From contig CAJOLH010000020.1 of assembly GCA_905235375.1 (NCBI GenBank), forward strand, positions 1 to 48,000: a stretch of 48,000 nucleotides of DNA, in the 5' to 3' direction. The translations under genes and the position numbers were made by a program. Under the pieces are notes generated by a model. The model was given only the letters and a program-made list of their open reading frames with translations, had not been told where the DNA came from and made no database searches. Shown piece by piece: positions 42,805 through 48,000 of this stretch. Position 1 is the first letter of the stretch; every line of letters begins with the position of its first letter. Source of the stretch: an uncultured Bacteroidales bacterium (GTDB lineage: Bacteria > Bacteroidota > Bacteroidia > Bacteroidales > UBA3663).

Positions 42805-45585
42805 ATGCGATATCACTATTTATCCCTTTCTGTGTTGTGCCTTGGCCTATTGGCTTGGGCATCGCCCCAGGTCGTCAATGCCCAGGAGTGGCCTGTCGTC
42901 AAGCAGGAGGCCAAACCCGGCACCCGATGGTGGTGGCTGGGAAGTGCAGTCGATAGCGCCAACTTGACATATAACCTTGAGACCTACGCCAAGGCCGGTA
43001 TCGGTGCTGTCGAGATTACACCCATCTATGGCGTGCAGGGCAACGAGAAGAACGACATAGATTTCCTCTCGCCGCGCTGGATGCGTATGTTGGGCCATGT
43101 CGAGGCCGAAGGAAAGCGTCTGGGCATCGAGATTGATATGAACACGGGCACCGGTTGGCCCTTTGGTGGTCCAGAGGTAAGTGTCGATGAGGCTGCCACG
43201 CGTGTCTATTTCACCACCTGGCATGCCGGCGATGTCGTGCCCCAGTTGTCCGAGAAAGAAAGGAAGAACTTCCCCAAGCTCCAGAAGGTCTATGCCTATC
43301 TCAACATGAACGAGATTCTTGAGGTCGAGGCACGGGCCAAGGAAATCAAGAACGACAAGAAGCGCGAGGAGTTTCTCGCTGCCTACCGTTACGATACGCT
43401 CTTCGTGGCCTATTACATCGCCAAGACCCGTCAGCAGGTGAAGCGTGCAGCCCCTGGTGGCGAGGGCTACGTCATGGATCACTTCAATCCGAAGGCTGTG
43501 CAGAACTACTTCAAGCGTTTCGACAAGGCATTTGCCGCCAGCGGCGTGCCTTATCCCCACACGTTCTTCAACGACAGCTATGAGGTCTATGAGGCCGACT
43601 GGACACCTGCCATGCTCGATGAATTCAAGGCTCGACGCGGCTATGCCCTTGAGGAGTACTTCCCCGTCTTCATGGATGCCAACTACAACGATTCGAAGTA
43701 TTTCTCGATCCACTATCGCACTTACCCGCAGGCCAAGGGCATACGGTTCCGTACGCACGAGGAGGTGATTGCCGACTATCGTCTCACGCTGAATGACCTC
43801 TTGCAGAAGATGTTCACCAATCCTTGGATCAAGTGGGCACATTCCCATGGCGCAAAGGTGCGCAATCAGGCTCATGGCAGTCCTGCCAACCTGCTCGACC
43901 TGTATGCTTCGGTCGATATTCCCGAAATCGAGAGTTTCGGTCTTTCCGATTTCGGCATTCAGGGGCTGCGCACCGACACGCTCACGCGTCGCAACGATTC
44001 CGATCTCTCTATGCTCAAGTACCCGGCTTCTGCAGCCCACTTCTATGGCAAGGAGTTTGTTTCGGCTGAAACCTTCACCTGGCTCACCGAGCATTTCCGC
44101 ACCTCCCTCAGCCAGTGCAAGCCCGACTTCGACCTGATGATGGTGGCAGGAGTCAATCACTGCTATTTCCATGGCACCACCTATTCGCCACAGGATGCTC
44201 CCTGGCCCGGCTATTTGTTCTATGCGTCGATGGAGATGTCGCCCATCAACACCATCTGGGCCGATGCGCCTGCGTTCTTCGAATACATGACTCGTGTGCA
44301 GTCGTGGATGCAGTATGGACAGCCTGACAATGACCTGCTTGTTTATATGCCGTTCAACGATATCATCCATGAGTATCCAGGACGGCTATTGCAGTTCGAC
44401 ATTCATTCGATGGCAAAGAAGGCACCTCGCTTCATCCATGCGGTCAATACCATCTACAATGCAGGCTACGACATGGACTATTGCTCTGATAAGATGATAC
44501 TCGACATCACGGGCGTCGATCCGCAGGGTCGCATCATCGCGCCCAGCGGCGTGCGCTATAAGGCATTGATCCTGCCCGAAGTCAAGTATCTGCCCGACAA
44601 TATCAAGGCGCGTCTCGAAAAGTGGAAGGTCTTTGGAGCCACCATCATCACTGTCGATAGTCCCGATGCGTATGTCACGGCGTTGAGGCAGTATCCTGCC
44701 ATCGTTCCCGAGGATATGACCGCGCTGCACGGGCTCAAGTACATTCGTCGCCAAAACGTCACGGGCTATCATTACTTCATCACCAGTCTGCAGGACAAGG
44801 GTGTCGATGATTGGGTGGCTCTATCCACCGAAGCACATCGTGCCTTTATCTTCAATCCATTGACGGGCGAGGTGTGCGAGACTCCCGTACGTCAGCAGGA
44901 TGGGCGCTCCGAGGTTTATCTTCGTCTTGCCAGTGGCGAGAGCTGCATCCTTCAGACCATCGTTGCCGACCGTCAGTTGACGGAGTTTCAGGGCCAACAC
45001 CTCGTGACGCAAAACTCAAAGTCCAGCGCTCAAATCAGGAAACTTTCGCCCACGCCTCGCAAGTATATGACTTCTATCGACCTTTCGGGCAACTCGTGGA
45101 CGCTCGTTCCAAAGCAATTCGAGTCATGGGGAAGCGTTGGTTCGCAGACCATTCGCGGACTCAAGCCTTGGACGGCTCTTGGAAAGCCTTGGGAAACCGG
45201 CAAGGGAACGGTGCGTTACAAGACCACGGTCAATGTGCCAGCTGGTTCCATCAGTGGCTCAAGCGACGTGCTTCTTGACCTCGGAGATGTGCGCGAAAGT
45301 GCGCATGTCTATATCAATGGTCGCGATGCAGGTGTGGCGTTCTGCGCGCCATTCCAACTGAGTGTTGGCAAGTATCTGCATGCTGGCAGCAACACCATCG
45401 AGATTGACGTGACGGGCTTGGCAGCCAATTATGTGGCAGAGATGGATCGTCAGGGCCTCGTGTGGCGTATCTTCAAGAATGCCAACATCGCCAACCTCAA
45501 GGGCGGTGCCGTGAGCTACTACGGCGATTGGGACATCATGCCCTGCGGCCTCAATTCCACCGTCAAGCTGATTCCTGTCAAATAA
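42805..45585 (+). CDS. GH106 alpha-L-rhamnosidase, exported
   Basis: The 926-residue enzyme should release rhamnose from rhamnogalacturonan. A signal peptide ends near VVNAQEW (about 24-29), and the catalytic barrel opens with [12 protein letters not shown] and [12 protein letters not shown] (about 40-83), typical of GH106. [12 protein letters not shown] and [12 protein letters not shown] follow, with an Asp/Glu pair of the kind used for calcium-dependent catalysis in the family. The C-terminal 130 residues ([20 protein letters not shown]) form a beta-sandwich like those of GH2-type accessory domains. It is the third gene of the set and ends 55 nt before mnmA. Confidence 0.9.
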   Translation: MRYHYLSLSVLCLGLLAWASPQVVNAQEWPVVKQEAKPGTRWWWLGSAVDSANLTYNLETYAKAGIGAVEITPIYGVQGNEKNDIDFLSPRWMRMLGHVEAEGKRLGIEIDMNTGTGWPFGGPEVSVDEAATRVYFTTWHAGDVVPQLSEKERKNFPKLQKVYAYLNMNEILEVEARAKEIKNDKKREEFLAAYRYDTLFVAYYIAKTRQQVKRAAPGGEGYVMDHFNPKAVQNYFKRFDKAFAASGVPYPHTFFNDSYEVYEADWTPAMLDEFKARRGYALEEYFPVFMDANYNDSKYFSIHYRTYPQAKGIRFRTHEEVIADYRLTLNDLLQKMFTNPWIKWAHSHGAKVRNQAHGSPANLLDLYASVDIPEIESFGLSDFGIQGLRTDTLTRRNDSDLSMLKYPASAAHFYGKEFVSAETFTWLTEHFRTSLSQCKPDFDLMMVAGVNHCYFHGTTYSPQDAPWPGYLFYASMEMSPINTIWADAPAFFEYMTRVQSWMQYGQPDNDLLVYMPFNDIIHEYPGRLLQFDIHSMAKKAPRFIHAVNTIYNAGYDMDYCSDKMILDITGVDPQGRIIAPSGVRYKALILPEVKYLPDNIKARLEKWKVFGATIITVDSPDAYVTALRQYPAIVPEDMTALHGLKYIRRQNVTGYHYFITSLQDKGVDDWVALSTEAHRAFIFNPLTGEVCETPVRQQDGRSEVYLRLASGESCILQTIVADRQLTEFQGQHLVTQNSKSSAQIRKLSPTPRKYMTSIDLSGNSWTLVPKQFESWGSVGSQTIRGLKPWTALGKPWETGKGTVRYKTTVNVPAGSISGSSDVLLDLGDVRESAHVYINGRDAGVAFCAPFQLSVGKYLHAGSNTIEIDVTGLAANYVAEMDRQGLVWRIFKNANIANLKGGAVSYYGDWDIMPCGLNSTVKLIPVK

Positions 45586-45640
45586 AAGTCAGTTCCCATC
45601 GTATCCTTCGAACTTTTCAGAACCTTTCGAACGCTCAAAT

Positions 45641-46729
45641 ATGAAGATAGCAGCCTTATTATCCGGCGGAGTGGACAGCAGCGTTGCTGTCCACCTGCTT
45701 TGCGAACAGGGTTATCGTCCCGACCTCTTCTACATCAAGATTGGCATGAACGATGACGGATATAGCTGTCCGCAGGAAGAAGACCTCGAGATTGTGCGGG
45801 CTATGGCGCATCGCTATGGTCTGACCTACGACGTGGTCGATCTTCAGAAGGACTATTGGGACAACGTCGTGGCCTATACCATCGACAAGGTGCGTCGTGG
45901 ATTCACACCCAATCCCGATGTGATGTGCAATCGCCTCATCAAGTTCGGCGCTTTCGACCAGAAAGTCGGCCATCTCTACGACAAGACGGCTACGGGGCAT
46001 TACGCCACCGTCATCGAGGAGGAGGGGCGATCATGGCTCGGCACAACCCCCGACCCCGTGAAGGATCAGACCGATTTCCTGGCACAGCTGACAGGTTTGC
46101 AGGTGTCGCACAGTATGTTCCCCATCGGCATGATGGCCAAGGGGGAGGTGCGACGCATAGCTGAAGAGGCCAAGCTTCCCAGTGCGCATCGCAAGGATTC
46201 GCAGGGCATCTGTTTCCTCGGCAAGATTGACTACAATCAGTTCATCGAGCGTTTCCTCGGCAAGAAGGAAGGTCCGATAGTGGAGATTGAGACGGGCAAG
46301 GTGCTGGGGCATCACCAAGGATTCTGGTTCCACACCATTGGCCAGCGCAAAGGTCTCTATCTGAGCGGAGGTCCCTGGTTCGTGGTCAAGAAGGACATCG
46401 ACGAGAATATCATCTACGTGAGTCGAGGCTATCAGCCCGAGGCGCAGATGAAGGACGAGCTCGTAATGCGCGATTTTCATTGGATTACACTCGATCCCTT
46501 TGTCGAACCTACCTCCATCTTTCCTGTTGCTGACGATGAGGCTCCCGTCCTCTTTAAGATTCGTCATGTGGCAGAGCTTCGTTCGGGCAGCCTGACACGT
46601 CGTGCTGATGGCAGTTATTACCTTCGGATGGATCAGAAGACCAACGGTGTCGCCCCCGGTCAGTTCTGTGTCATCTATACTTCCGACGGACGTATCTGCC
46701 TCGGTTCAGGCGAGATAGCTTGGGAGTAA
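45641..46729 (+). CDS. mnmA: tRNA 2-thiouridylase
   Basis: MnmA puts sulfur on U34 of Glu, Gln and Lys tRNAs. The 362-residue product has the PP-loop SGGVDSS (8-14), the catalytic cysteines C96 (NPDVMCNR) and C191 (DSQGICFLG), and the C-terminal [20 protein letters not shown] region. It follows the GH106 gene after 55 nt, a spacer that carries a 12-bp match (45621-45632, AACCTTTCGAAC) to the repeat spacer at 6445-6456. It probably has its own transcript, but I see no clear promoter. Confidence 0.94.
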   Translation: MKIAALLSGGVDSSVAVHLLCEQGYRPDLFYIKIGMNDDGYSCPQEEDLEIVRAMAHRYGLTYDVVDLQKDYWDNVVAYTIDKVRRGFTPNPDVMCNRLIKFGAFDQKVGHLYDKTATGHYATVIEEEGRSWLGTTPDPVKDQTDFLAQLTGLQVSHSMFPIGMMAKGEVRRIAEEAKLPSAHRKDSQGICFLGKIDYNQFIERFLGKKEGPIVEIETGKVLGHHQGFWFHTIGQRKGLYLSGGPWFVVKKDIDENIIYVSRGYQPEAQMKDELVMRDFHWITLDPFVEPTSIFPVADDEAPVLFKIRHVAELRSGSLTRRADGSYYLRMDQKTNGVAPGQFCVIYTSDGRICLGSGEIAWE

Positions 46730-46903
46730 ATCCCGTTGCATGCTGCTGTGTGACCTCTATGTCTGTTGGCATCAGCAGTATGATGAACCTCCGCTGTTTC
46801 GGTCAACTTATGTGCTTCTGTGTCAAAATTGCAATGACATGGGACTTTTTTTCATCTAAATGAAAAAATTAGGCTGTTATTTTTCATATTTTTAGGAAAA
46901 AAA

Positions 46904-46934
46904 TTGTTGGTTTTGCAAATTTATCCTATCTTTG
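46904..46934 (+). promoter_or_regulatory. Promoter of the BspA-like surface protein gene
   Basis: TTG (46904-46906), a 20-nt spacer and TATCTTTG (46927-46934) match the consensus. The leader before the ATG at 46961 is about 20 nt. The spacer upstream (46730-46903) holds an AT-rich hairpin around 46847-46868 that may end mnmA transcription, and a weak CATGCTGCTG/CAGCAGTATG pair at 46739-46782, but no gene. Confidence 0.8.
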
Positions 46935-46960
46935 TACCCTGAAAAAGGAAACATACAAAT

Positions 46961-48000
46961 ATGAAATCTATGAGTCATAAGTCTGATCACGCTTTGACGA
47001 GTCTCTTCGTTTGCCTCCTTGGTTGGCTTCTTCCAGGGAGTATCTGGGCACAGGCCAACGATGGTGAGCTCTCGGTTGTAGCAACGGGTTCGTGTGGTGA
47101 ATCCGTTACTTACTCAATCTTTTCTGATATGTCGATGGTGATTTCTGGCACGGGAGAGATGATGGATTATATGGGAGATATTCCTCATATAGATGCCAAC
47201 TATTACCAGAAGATCGAAAGTGTTGTAATTGAAGATGGGGTGACCTCCATCGGCCAGTTTGCATTTTATGACTTCAACCATTTGACTTCGGTGAGTATAG
47301 CGGGCAGTGTAACCCTTATTGGTTCTGCTGCTTTCTATGAATGTGCCAGTCTGACTTCGTTGGACATTCCTGAAAGTGTGGTCGAATATGGCAATGGCGT
47401 TTTCTACGGATGCGCTTCGCTGACGTCAATAGTCATTCCTGAAGGGGTGAAAACCATCAGTCCTGTCCTCTTCTTCAATTGCACAGGTCTGACTTCAGTG
47501 TCAATTCCTGATGGAGTGACTGAAATCGGCAATGCCGCTTTCGAATGTTGTTCCAGTCTGACCTCAGTCGTAATCCCAGGCAGTGTGACCACCATCGGCG
47601 ACGCTGCCTTCGAACAGTGCAGCGGTTTGACTTCAATCACGGTAGAGAATGTGACACCAGTTACTCTTGGCCCTGCGACGTTCAATGGCGTGAATAAAGA
47701 CGCCTGCACGCTCTATGTCCCTGTGGGAAGCAGATCTGCCTACGAGAGTGCAGAGTACTGGAGCGAGTTCGAGAATATCGTTGAGTATGTGTATGGTGAG
47801 AATGGAGAGATGCTTGAAGTCCTCGCCACAGGTTCCTGCGGAGACGATGTGACCTACACCATCTTTTCAGATTTGTCGATGGTGATTTCAGGTGCGGGAG
47901 CAATGATGGATTATGATGATGATATACATATTGATAATGATTATTATAGCTCCATCGAGAAAGTGATTATCGAAGAAGGTGTGACCTCCATCGGCAAGTT
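46961..48000 (+). CDS. BspA-like LRR_5 surface protein with internal duplication (runs off the right edge)
   Basis: The frame is open from ATG 46961 to the end of the window (346 codons). A signal peptide (about 12-31) precedes the repeated module. LRR_5 units read like LTSVSIPDGVTEIGNAAFEC with a period of about 23 residues, the pattern of BspA-family adhesins. A second module begins at VLATGSCGDDVTYTIFSDLS, repeating VVATGSCGESVTYSIFSDMS with a spacing of exactly 744 nt (248 codons). Such proteins bind host or food surfaces and often vary in repeat number. Confidence 0.9.
   Translation, partial: MKSMSHKSDHALTSLFVCLLGWLLPGSIWAQANDGELSVVATGSCGESVTYSIFSDMSMVISGTGEMMDYMGDIPHIDANYYQKIESVVIEDGVTSIGQFAFYDFNHLTSVSIAGSVTLIGSAAFYECASLTSLDIPESVVEYGNGVFYGCASLTSIVIPEGVKTISPVLFFNCTGLTSVSIPDGVTEIGNAAFECCSSLTSVVIPGSVTTIGDAAFEQCSGLTSITVENVTPVTLGPATFNGVNKDACTLYVPVGSRSAYESAEYWSEFENIVEYVYGENGEMLEVLATGSCGDDVTYTIFSDLSMVISGAGAMMDYDDDIHIDNDYYSSIEKVIIEEGVTSIGK

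Overview
The window looks like chromosomal DNA from a Bacteroidales bacterium, most likely a gut or rumen Prevotellaceae/Bacteroidaceae relative. The evidence is Bacteroidota-type promoters (a -7 TAnnTTTG with TTG/TTTG 19-20 nt upstream), lineage-typical families (GldH, DUF3098, DUF3109, DUF4249, a TonB-dependent receptor, a BspA-like LRR protein, ScdA-hemerythrin-LuxR regulator) and the conserved block ftsX-DUF3098-uppP-truB-queA. I see no rRNA, tRNA, CRISPR array, insertion sequence or prophage.

Layout. 1-2.6 kb (minus): the start of a CotH-like lipoprotein-kinase-fold protein, two small paralogous genes and a shortened membrane regulator with the same kind of C-terminal helix-turn-helix-like end. 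2.7-9.0 kb (minus): a GH29 alpha-L-fucosidase downstream of a four-gene TolC/MacA/MacB-type efflux operon. 9.3-15.0 kb (minus): TonB-dependent receptor, DUF4249 lipoprotein and an MG2-like secreted protein. 15.2-19.2 kb (minus): coiled-coil protein, zapA, rny, ricT (PSP1), gldH. 19.3-21.1 kb (minus): a MoxR-like AAA ATPase and a DUF3109 protein. 21.4-26.4 kb: two dicarboxylate transporters (DcuB type and SLC13/DASS type) on the plus strand flanking a minus-strand pair, a voltage-gated-type K+ channel with a zinc ribbon and a ScdA_N-hemerythrin-LuxR regulator.

26.5-28.9 kb is the accessory part. It holds a 42-bp tandem array built from alternating 8-bp inverted arms, running in frame into a 3' remnant of a tsaD gene that looks alphaproteobacterial, followed by a duplicated-domain lipoprotein whose 3' two-thirds look more AT-rich than its 5' third. 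29.6-31.2 kb (minus): two rhomboid proteases.

31.4-40.1 kb (plus) is a long housekeeping run: ftsX, DUF3098, uppP, truB, queA (GTG start), folK, sppA, lpxK (frameshifted) and thiL. 40.1-45.6 kb (plus): a GH28-GH105-GH106 set for rhamnogalacturonan/pectin side-chain breakdown, with no SusC/SusD in view. Then come mnmA and, at the right edge, a BspA-like LRR surface protein with a 248-residue internal duplication that runs off the window.

Most of the intergenic spacers are made of short, locus-specific repeats (period-8/9 tracts or nested palindromes). One such 9-bp motif also occurs inside the coding sequence of the TonB-dependent receptor. The candidates most worth a second look are the hairpin array with its tsaD remnant, the hemerythrin-LuxR/K+ channel pair between dicarboxylate transporters, the repeat-family invasion of the receptor gene, and the lpxK frameshift. 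I did not find a clearly new multi-gene defence or mobile system.
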